From positions 1 to 34,288 of the forward strand of contig JACPCW010000123.1 of assembly GCA_016184365.1 (NCBI GenBank): DNA of 34,288 nt. Direction: 5' to 3'. The notes under the pieces are model-generated. The model was not told where the DNA came from. It was given only the letters and a program-made list of their open reading frames with translations, and did no database searches. Shown one piece after another: positions 25,038 through 34,288 of this stretch; position 1 is the stretch's first letter, and each line of letters begins with the position of its first letter. The position numbers and the translations under genes are program-made. The stretch is from Candidatus Rokuibacteriota bacterium (lineage in GTDB: Bacteria; Methylomirabilota; Methylomirabilia; Rokubacteriales; CSP1-6).

Positions 25038-27761
25038 CTAGCGCTTCCCTTCGGACAACCCGCGCAACGCGTCCTCGAGCCGCTTCTGCTCGGCGCCGTA
25101 CCCCGACCAGTCGCCGCGCTTGAGCGCGTCCTGCGACCGGCTCCAGGCCTCCCACGCGCGCTGCGCCAATCCGCGGAGGGGATCGGACGGCGCCGCGGGC
25201 GCGCCGGGTCGCGCCGGCGCGGCGGTCTCCGCCCCCGGGGACTCGGGCGTCAGCCGCGCGCCGAAGATCCGGCCGAGCGACGCTTCGAGCGTCGCCTCCA
25301 TCGCGATCTGGTTGCCGTACGCGACGATGACGCGCCGCAACTCCGGCAGCGCGCCCTGCTCGGCCGCCGCGAGATAGAGCGGCTGCACGTACACCAGTGA
25401 CTTGTCGATCGGAATCGCGAGCATCGAGCCGCGAATGACGGTCGAGCCGCGCTGGTTCCACAGCGACAGCTGCTGCGAGATGACGGGATCCTGATCGATG
25501 CGCGCGTCGATCTGCCGCGGGCCGTACACGAGCTTCTGCTTCGGGAAGTTGTAGACGATCAGGCGGCCGTAGTTCGGCGGGTCGGAGCGCGCGGCGAGCC
25601 ACGCGATCATGTTGTCGCGACGGCTCGGATTGAAGAGCGTCAGGAGGATGAACTCCTCCTTCTTCTCGTCCGGCAGCCGCATGACCGTGTAGTACGGCTC
25701 CATCTCCCGGTCGCGGCCTTCGATCGTCCGCCGCGGAATGCCCCAGAGGTCTTCCTTGTTGTAGAACACCTGGGGATCTTCCATGTGGTAGATCCCGTAC
25801 TTCCGCGCCTGGATGGTGAAGAAGTCCTCGGGATACCGGAGATGGCGCCGGAGGTCGGCCGGCATCTCGTCGAGCGGCTTCATCAGCCCCGGAAACGCCG
25901 CCGAGTACACGCGCACGACGGGATCGGACGAATCGGCGATGTAGAAGTCGACGCGGCCGTCGTAGGCGTCGATCGCCACCTTGACCGAGTTCCGGATGTA
26001 GTTGCCGATGCCGGGGACGGGGTCGGAGTACGGATAGCGCGAGCTCGTCGTGTAGCCGTCGAGCAGCCACACGAGCCGCCCCTCGTCGGTGATCACGAGG
26101 TACGGATCGCGGTCGTAGCGGAAGAAGGGCGCGATCTGGCGCGCGCGCTGCGCGATCGACCGGTGCATCATGATGCGGCTCTCGCCCGTGAGATCGTTCG
26201 ACAGGAGGAAGTTCTTCTCGCCGAAGCGGACCGCGAAGGCGAGCGTCCGCAGCCACGACGACAGCGGGATGCCGCCGGCGCCCTTGTACGTCGTATAGAC
26301 GTTCTGGTCGCCCGCGGGGTAATCGAGCTCCTGCGAGCGCGTCCGGACCAGCGCGTATTCGTCGGAAATCTCGCCGAAGTAGATCGCCGGCTGCGTGATC
26401 TTCGGAAATCCCCCGCTCGCCTGAGGCGGGATGTCCTTCAGCAGGAACTCCGGCAAGCCCTCCGCCGTGATCCGGTTGACCGGTCCGACGACGGCGCCAT
26501 AACCGTGCGTGTACGTGAGGTGCTGGTTGATCCAGATCTTCGACTGGAGGTGCGGGTAGCTGAGCTCGCGCGCCGACAGCATGAGCTGCCGGTATTCGCC
26601 GTTGACGACGTAGCGGTCGTTGTCGACGTCGGTGAACTTGTAATAGGTCCGGATCTCCTGTAGCTGCGCGAAGGTCCGCAGGAGCGGCCGGTGATCCCAC
26701 AGCCGGATGTTCTTGATCGTCGCCTCGTTGCGCTCGAGCGCGCGCGCGTCGAGGTCCTCGTGCGCCGGGAACTCCTTCTCCTCGATCCGGTCGAGCCCGT
26801 ACGCGTGCCGCGTCATCCGGATGTTGTGGCCGATGAACGGGCGCTCCGCGACGAGCTCGTTCGGCGTCACCCAGAACCGCTGCATCACGCCGGGCACGAC
26901 GCCGAGCCCGAGCACCCACGCGGCGGCGAGCACGAGCAGACCGCTCGCGACGAGCCGGATGCCCGGCCGCATGATCTGGACGACGCACGCGCCGGCGCAG
27001 AGCGCCGACAGGACGGCGAGCACGCCGAGCGCCGGCAGCGACGCGTGGATGTCGGCATACGTCGCGCCGAACACGATGCCGCGCGGGGAGAAGACGAGCT
27101 CGTAGCGGTCCAGCCAGAACCCGATGGCGCGCAGCGCGAGGAGGAGCGCGCCGAGGCCGAGCAGATGCGTGCGCGCGCCGGCGGCCAGGCGCGGTCCGCG
27201 CGCCGTGAGCACGAGGCTCCGCTGCAGGACGTAGATGGCCAGCGTCAGGACGAGCGTGCCGACGACCAGCGTCGTCGCCCACCCGTGCAGGAGCCGCCAG
27301 AACGGCAGCACGAAGACGTAGAACTCGAGGTCGCGACCGAACAGCGGGTCGGTGATCTTGAACGGCGAGCGGTTCAGGTAGCCGAGGACCAGATCCCAGT
27401 GCGCGCTGCCGCGCAGCCCGGCGGCGAGCGCGATCAGCGCGAGCACGGCGGGCAGGAACCGGCGGATCAGCGGCTCGATGACGACGCGGCCGGGCAGGCC
27501 GAGCTGGTCTTCGAGCTCCCAGAGGACGTCGGGCGCCGCCGTCCGCGCGGCGAACGTCAGGTTCGCCCAGAGGAAGATCACCACGATGACCGCGAGCGCC
27601 GTGAACAGCGCGCCGCGCGTCGACAGCGTCGTGTAGAAGACCTGCGAGTAGCCGACCTCCTGGAACCACAGGAGATCGGTATAGAGCGGAACGACCTGGG
27701 CGACCGCCCCGAACAGAACGAACAGCAGCACCAGGACTGCGATCGGTTGCGGTCGCCTCAT
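25038..27761 (-). CDS. UPF0182 family integral membrane protein
   Basis: Protein of 907 residues matching the UPF0182/COG1615 family. The N-terminal third (about 1-290) has around seven hydrophobic segments. A large extracytoplasmic-type region of about 600 residues follows, with family motifs such as YYKFTDVDNDRYVVNGEYRQ, WINQHLTYTHGYGAVVGPVN, GAGGIPLSSWLRTLAFAVRF, WLLDGYTTSSRYPYSD and IPIDKSLVYVQPLYL. A Pro/Ala-rich linker and a helical tail end it. The family's function is unknown. The ATG at 27761 lies just downstream of two strong hairpins after ahcY and lacks a clear ribosome-binding site. It is convergent with lptFG. Confidence 0.9.
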   Translation of the reverse strand: MRRPQPIAVLVLLFVLFGAVAQVVPLYTDLLWFQEVGYSQVFYTTLSTRGALFTALAVIVVIFLWANLTFAARTAAPDVLWELEDQLGLPGRVVIEPLIRRFLPAVLALIALAAGLRGSAHWDLVLGYLNRSPFKITDPLFGRDLEFYVFVLPFWRLLHGWATTLVVGTLVLTLAIYVLQRSLVLTARGPRLAAGARTHLLGLGALLLALRAIGFWLDRYELVFSPRGIVFGATYADIHASLPALGVLAVLSALCAGACVVQIMRPGIRLVASGLLVLAAAWVLGLGVVPGVMQRFWVTPNELVAERPFIGHNIRMTRHAYGLDRIEEKEFPAHEDLDARALERNEATIKNIRLWDHRPLLRTFAQLQEIRTYYKFTDVDNDRYVVNGEYRQLMLSARELSYPHLQSKIWINQHLTYTHGYGAVVGPVNRITAEGLPEFLLKDIPPQASGGFPKITQPAIYFGEISDEYALVRTRSQELDYPAGDQNVYTTYKGAGGIPLSSWLRTLAFAVRFGEKNFLLSNDLTGESRIMMHRSIAQRARQIAPFFRYDRDPYLVITDEGRLVWLLDGYTTSSRYPYSDPVPGIGNYIRNSVKVAIDAYDGRVDFYIADSSDPVVRVYSAAFPGLMKPLDEMPADLRRHLRYPEDFFTIQARKYGIYHMEDPQVFYNKEDLWGIPRRTIEGRDREMEPYYTVMRLPDEKKEEFILLTLFNPSRRDNMIAWLAARSDPPNYGRLIVYNFPKQKLVYGPRQIDARIDQDPVISQQLSLWNQRGSTVIRGSMLAIPIDKSLVYVQPLYLAAAEQGALPELRRVIVAYGNQIAMEATLEASLGRIFGARLTPESPGAETAAPARPGAPAAPSDPLRGLAQRAWEAWSRSQDALKRGDWSGYGAEQKRLEDALRGLSEGKR

Positions 27762-27776
27762 GTCACGCGCTTTCGA

Positions 27777-27805
27777 GGAGCGCCCCGGGTTTCCCGGGGC
27801 GCTCC
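27777..27805 (-). terminator. 13-bp GC hairpin between ahcY and UPF0182
   Basis: A perfect 13-bp stem with a 3-nt loop: left arm 27777-27789, right arm 27793-27805. It follows the ahcY stop at 27849 and lies only 15 bp before the UPF0182 ATG. No T-run follows, so it may act as a terminator/attenuator or as a 5'-leader structure that limits UPF0182 translation. Confidence 0.6.
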
Positions 27806-27818
27806 GAGGGTTGGGGGT

Positions 27819-27843
27819 CTGGGGGCCATGTCGGAGCCCCCAG
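27819..27843 (-). terminator. Second hairpin immediately after ahcY
   Basis: CTGGGGGC (27819-27826) pairs with GCCCCCAG (27836-27843) around a 9-nt loop, starting 5 bp past the ahcY stop. With the 13-bp stem downstream it forms a tandem pair, consistent with termination or attenuation of the metK-ahcY transcript. Confidence 0.5.
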
Positions 27844-27848
27844 TCTAA

Positions 27849-29120
<1,272 letters not shown>

Positions 29121-30272
29121 TCACATTCCCGCGTCGTTCCGGAGATCCTTCACGCGATCGGTCCGCTCCCAGGTGAACTCGGGGTCGGAGCGGCCGAAGT
29201 GCCCGAACGCCGCGGTCTTCTTGAAGATCGGGCGCCGCAGGTCGAGGTACTCGATGATCGCGCGCGGACGGAAATCGAACTGCCGCCGCACGATCTCCTC
29301 GAGCTTCCGCTCCGGAATCCTGCCGGTGCCGTACGTGTCGACGAGGATCGAGACCGGCTCGGGGACGCCGATGGCGTAGGCGACCTGGATCTGCGCGCGA
29401 TCCGCGAGCCCCGCGGCGACGATGTTCTTCGCCACGTGGCGCGCCATGTAGGCGCCCGAGCGATCGACCTTCGTCGGATCCTTCCCCGAGAACGCGCCGC
29501 CGCCGTGCGGGCACGACCCGCCGTACGTGTCGACGATGATCTTGCGGCCCGTGAGGCCGGTGTCGCCCATCGGCCCGCCGGTCACGAAGCGCCCGGTCGG
29601 ATTGATGTGGTAGGTGACCTTGTTCGGATCGAGCAGCGCCTTCGGCACGACCGGCGTGATGACGTGCTCGATCACGTCCTGGCGGATCCGGTCCTGCCCG
29701 ACGTCGTCGGCGTGCTGCGTGGAGATGACGATGGTCTCGACGGAGACGGGCGTGTCGTCGCGATAGCGGACGCTCACCTGGCTCTTGCCGTCCGGACGGA
29801 GGTACCCGAGGGTCCCGTTGCGGCGCACCTGGCTGAGACGCTCCACCAGCCGATGCGACAGCATGATCGGCAGCGGCATGAGCTCCTCGGTCTCGCGGCA
29901 CGCGTAGCCGAACATCAGGCCCTGGTCGCCCGCGCCTTCCTTGTCGACGCCGAGCGCGATGTCCGGCGACTGCTTGTCGATCGCGGTGATGACGCCGCAC
30001 GTGTGGCAGTCGAAGCCGTAGTCCGCGTTCGTGTAGCCGATCTCTTCGATCGTCTTCCGCACGATCTGCGAGATGTCGACGTAGCAGTTCGTCGTGATCT
30101 CGCCCGCCACGACGACCAGCCCGGTGGTCAACAGGGTTTCGCAGGCGACGCGCCCGTGGGGGTCCTGCGCCATGATCGCGTCGAGGACCGCGTCGGAAAT
30201 CTGATCGGCCATCTTGTCGGGATGCCCCTCGGTGACCGATTCCGACGTGAACAGAAATTCGCTACCCGCCAT
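29121..30272 (-). CDS. metK: S-adenosylmethionine synthase
   Basis: Protein of 383 residues, full length. It makes SAM from methionine and ATP. The three-domain enzyme shows [20 protein letters not shown], the signature [12 protein letters not shown], and the second signature [20 protein letters not shown]. The ATG at 30272 follows GGAGG at 8 nt; the upstream in-frame TTG at 30287 overlaps that site and is unlikely. ahcY follows at once, so the pair covers SAM formation and removal of its by-product. No SAM- or SAH-riboswitch-sized leader exists before either gene. Confidence 0.97.
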   Translation of the reverse strand: MAGSEFLFTSESVTEGHPDKMADQISDAVLDAIMAQDPHGRVACETLLTTGLVVVAGEITTNCYVDISQIVRKTIEEIGYTNADYGFDCHTCGVITAIDKQSPDIALGVDKEGAGDQGLMFGYACRETEELMPLPIMLSHRLVERLSQVRRNGTLGYLRPDGKSQVSVRYRDDTPVSVETIVISTQHADDVGQDRIRQDVIEHVITPVVPKALLDPNKVTYHINPTGRFVTGGPMGDTGLTGRKIIVDTYGGSCPHGGGAFSGKDPTKVDRSGAYMARHVAKNIVAAGLADRAQIQVAYAIGVPEPVSILVDTYGTGRIPERKLEEIVRRQFDFRPRAIIEYLDLRRPIFKKTAAFGHFGRSDPEFTWERTDRVKDLRNDAGM

Positions 30273-30308
30273 CAGATGAACCTCCAAAGCGCAGTGGACA
30301 ACCCGGTC

Positions 30309-30338
30309 ACGTTAGCACGCCGGCCGGACCGGTCTCAA
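30309..30338 (-). promoter_or_regulatory. Probable promoter for metK-ahcY
   Basis: Minus strand TTGAGA (30338-30333), 18 bp, TAACGT (30314-30309). The -35 differs from consensus at one base and the -10 is a TAnnnT box. The TGA stop of the upstream isomerase gene lies inside the -35 hexamer. The leader would be about 30 nt. Confidence 0.5.
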
Positions 30339-31393
30339 GACGAGGACGCGCCCGGCCCCATGCGCCGCTTGAGCTCGTCGAGCAGCGGCACGGACCACGG
30401 GTCGATCCCGCGAAGCAGCGCGAGGTAATAGCTCGTCCACTGCCCCACGTAGACGAGTGACAGCAGCCGCGCGAGGCGGCTCGATCCGCGCGTCCACGAC
30501 TCGCTGACGCCGCCGGCGGCCGACGCCACGAGATCGCGCAGGATGGCAAAGCGCCGGGCGATCTCCGGCGGCTCCGCCGCGTCGCGCAGCAGCAGCAGAT
30601 GCAGCGCGGCGGCGCTCGGCGCGCGCCAGGCCTCGATCTCGTTGTGGCTCATCTCCGGCAGCGCGCCCGCGAGCGCGAACGTCTTCGCGTTTTCCTCGAC
30701 GTCCGTCTTCCACCGGTACGCGATGGCGCCGGTATCCGGTCCGCCGTAGATCGCCGGCATGCGCGTGCCGATCGCGACGGCGAGCCGCTTGGCCTCGTTC
30801 GTCGCCGTCGGCCGATCGGGCCCGAGCTCCGCGGCGAGCGTCTCGACCGTCGCGAGGGCGTCCGCGATGTCGTCCGCGCGCGCGATCTGGAGACCGACGT
30901 TCTCGGCCGCCGCCAGCGCCGGGAAGAACAGGTAGCCGAGCGCCATCCGCGGCATGAGCCCCGACGGCAGCGTGACGAGCGGCACGCCATGCCGCGCCGC
31001 GAGCGCACCGAGCGTGCCGCCGGCGGTGAGCGCGACGGCCGGGATCCGGCGCGCGATCGCGACCTCCACCGCGGAGACCGTCTCGACGGTGTTCCCCGAG
31101 TAGGACACGGCGATGACGAGTGTGCGGTCGCCGGCGATGGCCGGCAGCCCGTATCCGCGATGCACGACGATCGGCACGTCGCTCCGCTCCGCGGCGCACG
31201 CCGCGAGCAGATCGCCGCCCGCCGCCGACCCGCCCATGCCCGCGACCACGACGAGCGCGGGCTTCGCGCGCGGCAGCGCGGGCGACGGGACGAGACGCGT
31301 CGCGTCCCGGCACTGCGCCGGAAAGCCGGCGAGCACGTCGCGCGCGTTGTGGAGGTCGCGCCGCTTGATTTCGGACTGATCGTCGAGCGTCAT
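30335..31393 (-). CDS. Bifunctional phosphoglucose/phosphomannose isomerase
   Basis: Protein of 352 residues of the short PGI/PMI family with two SIS domains. It interconverts glucose-6-phosphate or mannose-6-phosphate with fructose-6-phosphate. Visible features are VVAGMGGSAAGGDLLAA, VSYSGNTVETVSAVEVA (phosphate binding), RWKTDVEENAKTFA and EMSHNEIEAW (catalytic Glu/His region). The ATG overlaps the GH57 stop as ATGA, with GAAGGA just upstream, so the two are translationally coupled. It probably links glucan breakdown or recycling by the GH57 enzyme to glycolysis/gluconeogenesis. Confidence 0.92.
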   Translation of the reverse strand: MTLDDQSEIKRRDLHNARDVLAGFPAQCRDATRLVPSPALPRAKPALVVVAGMGGSAAGGDLLAACAAERSDVPIVVHRGYGLPAIAGDRTLVIAVSYSGNTVETVSAVEVAIARRIPAVALTAGGTLGALAARHGVPLVTLPSGLMPRMALGYLFFPALAAAENVGLQIARADDIADALATVETLAAELGPDRPTATNEAKRLAVAIGTRMPAIYGGPDTGAIAYRWKTDVEENAKTFALAGALPEMSHNEIEAWRAPSAAALHLLLLRDAAEPPEIARRFAILRDLVASAAGGVSESWTRGSSRLARLLSLVYVGQWTSYYLALLRGIDPWSVPLLDELKRRMGPGASSS

Positions 31394-33465
31394 CGATCCT
31401 TCACGGTGAGGCGCGTACCGACCCCGGTGTCGGCGCCTCCCTGGCCGTCGAACGTCCAGGTGATCGTCAGCGCCGTGCCCTGGTAGATGCGTTCGAATCC
31501 ACCTTCCGAGACGGACACGGTCTCGACCGGGCCCCACGCGACATCGGTCGGCGGATCGGCCGTGATGCGCGCTTCGACGCCGATCCACTCGTCGACGATC
31601 CGGACGGCGTCGAGCCGTTCGGCGCCGCGACTCGCGAGCGTCGGGCGTCCCGGCAGATCGAGATAGCGGTCCGGCGCCTGACCCGCCGTGAGGGCGAGAT
31701 TCCACTGCACGACGAACGCGCCGCGCAGCGGACGACCGTCCTCCGACCGCAGCCGGTACGTCGCTTCGACGACCGCATCGCGGACTGCCACGCGCTTGTC
31801 CACCTCGATGCCGGCGCCGCGCGCGGCATGCATCGCGATCGTCAGCCCGGCGCCCGTCTCGACGAGCGACGCCGGGAGGCGTTCGCCCGCGAGCAGGCGC
31901 GCCGCGCCGTGCCACGGCGAGACCGCATCGCGCGGCGCCGGATCGGCGAACCAGCCATCGGTCAGCGACGCGCGGCGCACGACGTCGTATTCGAGGCGCG
32001 CGGCGAGCCCGGTCTCCTTGTGCGCGGCGGGTCCGCCGTCGATGCTCGGCACGGCGCTGCCCGTGTCGCGGATCTGCTCGTGATAGAGCTCCGGCCGCCG
32101 CGTCAGCACGTCGGCGAGATCGAGACCGCGCGACAGCCACCCGAGCTCGGTGATGGTGCCGCCGCGATCGGGATTGACGGTGACCGTGAGCGCCGGCGGC
32201 CGGACGACGACTTCGCTCGCGCCGTCGCCGTTGACGTCCGCGCGCGACCATTCGAGGCGCGGCCGGCTGGTCGCCTCGCCGAGCGCGCGCTCGGCGGCGA
32301 GCAGCGACTGCTTGATCGCGCGGCGGAGATGCGGGAGATAGCAGCCGCCGAACACGCCGTGCCAGTACGCATCGTTCGCCTGTCCGCGCCAGAGCGCGAC
32401 TCGCGCGTCGAGCAGGCGCGGATCGTCAGGACGGCGCGCGAGCTCTTCGGCCACGCGCCCGGACAGGCGCAGCATCTTCCAGTACATGTCGGCGACTTCC
32501 GGATACTTGACGAGGAAGCTGCGCCAGAAGCCGCCACGGAGGAGGCCCACCATCCGCTCGGCATCGTCGAGCCGGCCGAGCGCGCGCTTCGCGCGCCGGA
32601 GGTCGCGGCCACCTTCGGCGGTCAGCGCCCACTCGCCCATCTCGCGATACGACGCCGTCGGCAGGTACGCGCGGCCGGACGCCGGCCACCGATCGACGAC
32701 GTCGCCGAACGTCATGAGCTCGACCCAGCCGAGCGATCCCACGCGATCGAAGAACCGGTCGAGCCAGCCGTCGCGATACACGTGGTCGTACGTGCCGGGC
32801 CAGGCGCCGAACTTCTCGCCGTCGTCGACGGCCGTCACGGCGGGCACCTGGCCGCGACGCCGCTCGAGCTCGCGCACGCTGTCTTCGATGTCGGCGAACG
32901 GGATCAGGTAGCGGAGGCGCTGGCTGATCGGAAAGACGCCTGTTGTCGCGCCCTGGTCTTCCGTCACGTAATAGCCGCCGAGCGTGTCGGGATCGAGGCC
33001 GGCGAGCGCGAAGTGCGTGTCGTCGACGAGCACGTACTCGACGCCCGCCTCGCGGAGCGCCGTCGGCAGGTGCGGCTCCCACACGCGCTCGGCGAGCCAC
33101 ATGCCGCGCGGGCGGACCCCGAAGTGCCGCTTGAGATAGTCCGAGAGCTGCCGGATCTGCCCGACCTTGTCGCGGTCCGGAAGGATCGCCAGGATCGGCT
33201 CGTAGAACCCGCCGGTCAGCAGCTCGACCTGCCCCGACGCGACGACGGCGCCGAGCAGGTCGAACGTGGCCGGCGCGCGCTCGCGCAGCCACTCGAGGAG
33301 GCTGCCCGTCACGTGCACGGTGAGCCGCAGCTCCGGCCGGCGCCGGATCAGCTCGAGGAACGGTCGGTACGAGCGCTCGGTCGCCTCGCGGACGACGTGA
33401 TCGAAGTTCCCGATCGGCTGGTGGTCGTGGACGCCGAAGCAGAGCCCCAGGACATCGCTACTCAC
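31390..33465 (-). CDS. GH57 4-alpha-glucanotransferase / alpha-amylase family protein
   Basis: Protein of 691 residues resembling archaeal GH57 4-alpha-glucanotransferases (about 660). Such enzymes cut and transfer alpha-1,4-glucan segments. The catalytic (beta/alpha)7 barrel includes GVHDHQPIGNF, the nucleophile region WLAERVWEP with Glu126, and the acid/base region VDDGEKFGAWPGTYD with Asp214/Asp215. A helical DUF1925-type region and a C-terminal beta-sandwich (DUF1926-type) follow. There is no signal peptide, so it acts on cytoplasmic glycogen or maltodextrin. GTG at 33465 overlaps the rapZ stop by 8 bp. Hydrolase versus transferase activity cannot be decided from sequence. Confidence 0.9.
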   Translation of the reverse strand: MSSDVLGLCFGVHDHQPIGNFDHVVREATERSYRPFLELIRRRPELRLTVHVTGSLLEWLRERAPATFDLLGAVVASGQVELLTGGFYEPILAILPDRDKVGQIRQLSDYLKRHFGVRPRGMWLAERVWEPHLPTALREAGVEYVLVDDTHFALAGLDPDTLGGYYVTEDQGATTGVFPISQRLRYLIPFADIEDSVRELERRRGQVPAVTAVDDGEKFGAWPGTYDHVYRDGWLDRFFDRVGSLGWVELMTFGDVVDRWPASGRAYLPTASYREMGEWALTAEGGRDLRRAKRALGRLDDAERMVGLLRGGFWRSFLVKYPEVADMYWKMLRLSGRVAEELARRPDDPRLLDARVALWRGQANDAYWHGVFGGCYLPHLRRAIKQSLLAAERALGEATSRPRLEWSRADVNGDGASEVVVRPPALTVTVNPDRGGTITELGWLSRGLDLADVLTRRPELYHEQIRDTGSAVPSIDGGPAAHKETGLAARLEYDVVRRASLTDGWFADPAPRDAVSPWHGAARLLAGERLPASLVETGAGLTIAMHAARGAGIEVDKRVAVRDAVVEATYRLRSEDGRPLRGAFVVQWNLALTAGQAPDRYLDLPGRPTLASRGAERLDAVRIVDEWIGVEARITADPPTDVAWGPVETVSVSEGGFERIYQGTALTITWTFDGQGGADTGVGTRLTVKDR

Positions 33466-34288
33466 GTTCCGCGTCCCGATGCACGACGGTCGGGGCGAAG
33501 CCGATCTCGTCGACGAAGCCGCGCAGCGCTTCGACGAACGCGACGGACCGGTGGCGGCCGCCGGTGCAGCCGATCGCCACCGTCAGATAGGCCTTCCCTT
33601 CCCGCTGGTAGCACGGCAGCAGGAAGCGGAGCAGATCGCGCAGGCGCGCGAGGAGGTCGTGGCTCTCCTGGTGCTTGAAGATGAAGTCGTGCACGCGCGC
33701 GTCGCGGCCGTCGAGCGCGCGCAGGTCGTCCACGAAGTGCGGGTTCGGCAGGAACCGGACGTCGAAGACGAGATCGGCGTCGAACGGGATGCCGTGCTTG
33801 AAGCCGAACGACACGAGCGACACGGCCAGCCCGGGACGCGCCTTCGGCGCCACGTACATCTCGATGAGCAGCGCCTTCAGCTGGTGCACCGTGAGGCTCG
33901 ACGTGTCGACGATGCGGTCCGCGGCCTCGCGGAGGTTCGCCATCGCCTTCCGCTCGGCGCCGATGCCCTCGAGGATGTTGCCCTCCGCGGACAGGGGATG
34001 GCGCCGGCGCGTCTCGTGATAACGCCGGACGAGCGCTTCGTCGCTGGCCTCGAGGAAGAGCACCTCCACCGCGTGCCGGCGTCCCTTGAGCTCGCCGATG
34101 GCGTCGAGGAGATGGGAGAGATACGCGCCCTCGCGGACGTCGATGCCGAGCGCGACGCGCCGGATCTGCTGCATCGACCGCGAGGCGAGGTCGGCGAAGG
34201 TCGGGATCAGCGTCGTCGGCAGGTTGTCGACGCAGAAGAACCCCATGTCCTCGAAGCACTTGATGGCGTAGCTCTTCCCGGCTCCGCT
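33458..34288 (-). CDS. rapZ: RapZ-family nucleotide-binding protein, 5' end cut by window
   Basis: 277 residues are visible. The reading frame runs off the right edge inside the Walker A loop (SGAGKS, the last bases of the window), so only the first 10 or so residues are missing. Landmarks are GFFCVDNLP, FLEASDEALVRRYHETRRRHPL and VSFGFKHGIPFDADLVFDVRFLPNPH. The C-terminal YLTVAIGCTGGRHRSVAFVE contributes to RNA or effector binding in E. coli RapZ, where it controls GlmS through small RNA decay. In other bacteria (YvcJ type) the role is less clear. Its neighbours here are sugar enzymes and not the hprK/ptsN genes usually next to it; those may lie outside the window. Confidence 0.95.
   Translation of the reverse strand, partial: SGAGKSYAIKCFEDMGFFCVDNLPTTLIPTFADLASRSMQQIRRVALGIDVREGAYLSHLLDAIGELKGRRHAVEVLFLEASDEALVRRYHETRRRHPLSAEGNILEGIGAERKAMANLREAADRIVDTSSLTVHQLKALLIEMYVAPKARPGLAVSLVSFGFKHGIPFDADLVFDVRFLPNPHFVDDLRALDGRDARVHDFIFKHQESHDLLARLRDLLRFLLPCYQREGKAYLTVAIGCTGGRHRSVAFVEALRGFVDEIGFAPTVVHRDAERE

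Noticed and set aside
30273..30334. SAM or SAH riboswitch in front of metK or ahcY
   Set aside because: The metK leader would be only about 30 nt and the metK-ahcY gap is 12 bp, too short for known classes.
31828..33678. 616-codon plus-strand open frame opposite GH57
   Set aside because: Shadow of the GH57 coding sequence with biased composition and no motif.

Overview
The window is about 34.3 kb of densely packed, GC-rich bacterial DNA. It holds 22 protein-coding loci, and no rRNA, tRNA or CRISPR array is visible. The host is very probably a diderm (LPS-bearing) bacterium, because it encodes the LptF/LptG lipopolysaccharide-export permease. The high GC content, the archaeal-type fructose-bisphosphate aldolase/phosphatase, the CBS-less IMP dehydrogenase GuaB3, the large UPF0182 membrane protein and the LptF-LptG fusion fit an uncultivated soil or subsurface lineage such as Rokubacteria/Methylomirabilota or Acidobacteriota. 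I cannot fix the phylum from sequence reading alone.

Layout, left to right. (1) 1-169: a small non-autonomous element with perfect 21-bp terminal inverted repeats, starting at the first base of the window. Its inner arm supplies the stop codon of the next gene. (2) 166-5766, minus strand: a tightly coupled operon miaB - BFN nuclease - glycosyltransferase (frame-disrupted) - two small unknown genes - paaK-like CoA ligase - paaA-like di-iron oxygenase, with a good promoter in front of miaB. (3) 5991-8596: a fructose-1,6-bisphosphate aldolase/phosphatase (minus) divergent from a SorC-family sugar-responsive regulator (plus), with a sigma70-like promoter between them. (4) 8593-17035, minus: guaB3 - guaA - dnaE - accA, read from a near-consensus promoter. 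dnaE carries a 421-residue in-frame intein with LAGLIDADG motifs. (5) 17143-22386, minus: exported hypothetical protein - valS - birA - coaX. (6) 22410-24779, plus: a single gene encoding LptF fused to LptG. (7) 24780-25037: a convergent gap with a long inverted repeat. (8) 25038-34288, minus: rapZ (cut by the window end) - GH57 glucanotransferase - phosphoglucose/phosphomannose isomerase, then metK - ahcY from their own promoter, then a UPF0182 membrane protein behind two strong hairpins.

Functionally the window mixes housekeeping (DNA replication, GMP synthesis, tRNA-Val charging, tRNA thiomethylation, CoA and fatty-acid initiation, SAM cycle, LPS export) with central sugar and glucan metabolism (FBP aldolase/phosphatase, PGI/PMI, GH57, RapZ) and the edge of an aryl-CoA degradation cluster. 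No coherent novel defence or biosynthetic system is visible. The most notable items are the dnaE intein, the lptFG fusion, the terminal-repeat element ending paaA, the deletion/frameshift in the glycosyltransferase, promoter -35 boxes built on upstream stop codons, and very compact gene junctions.
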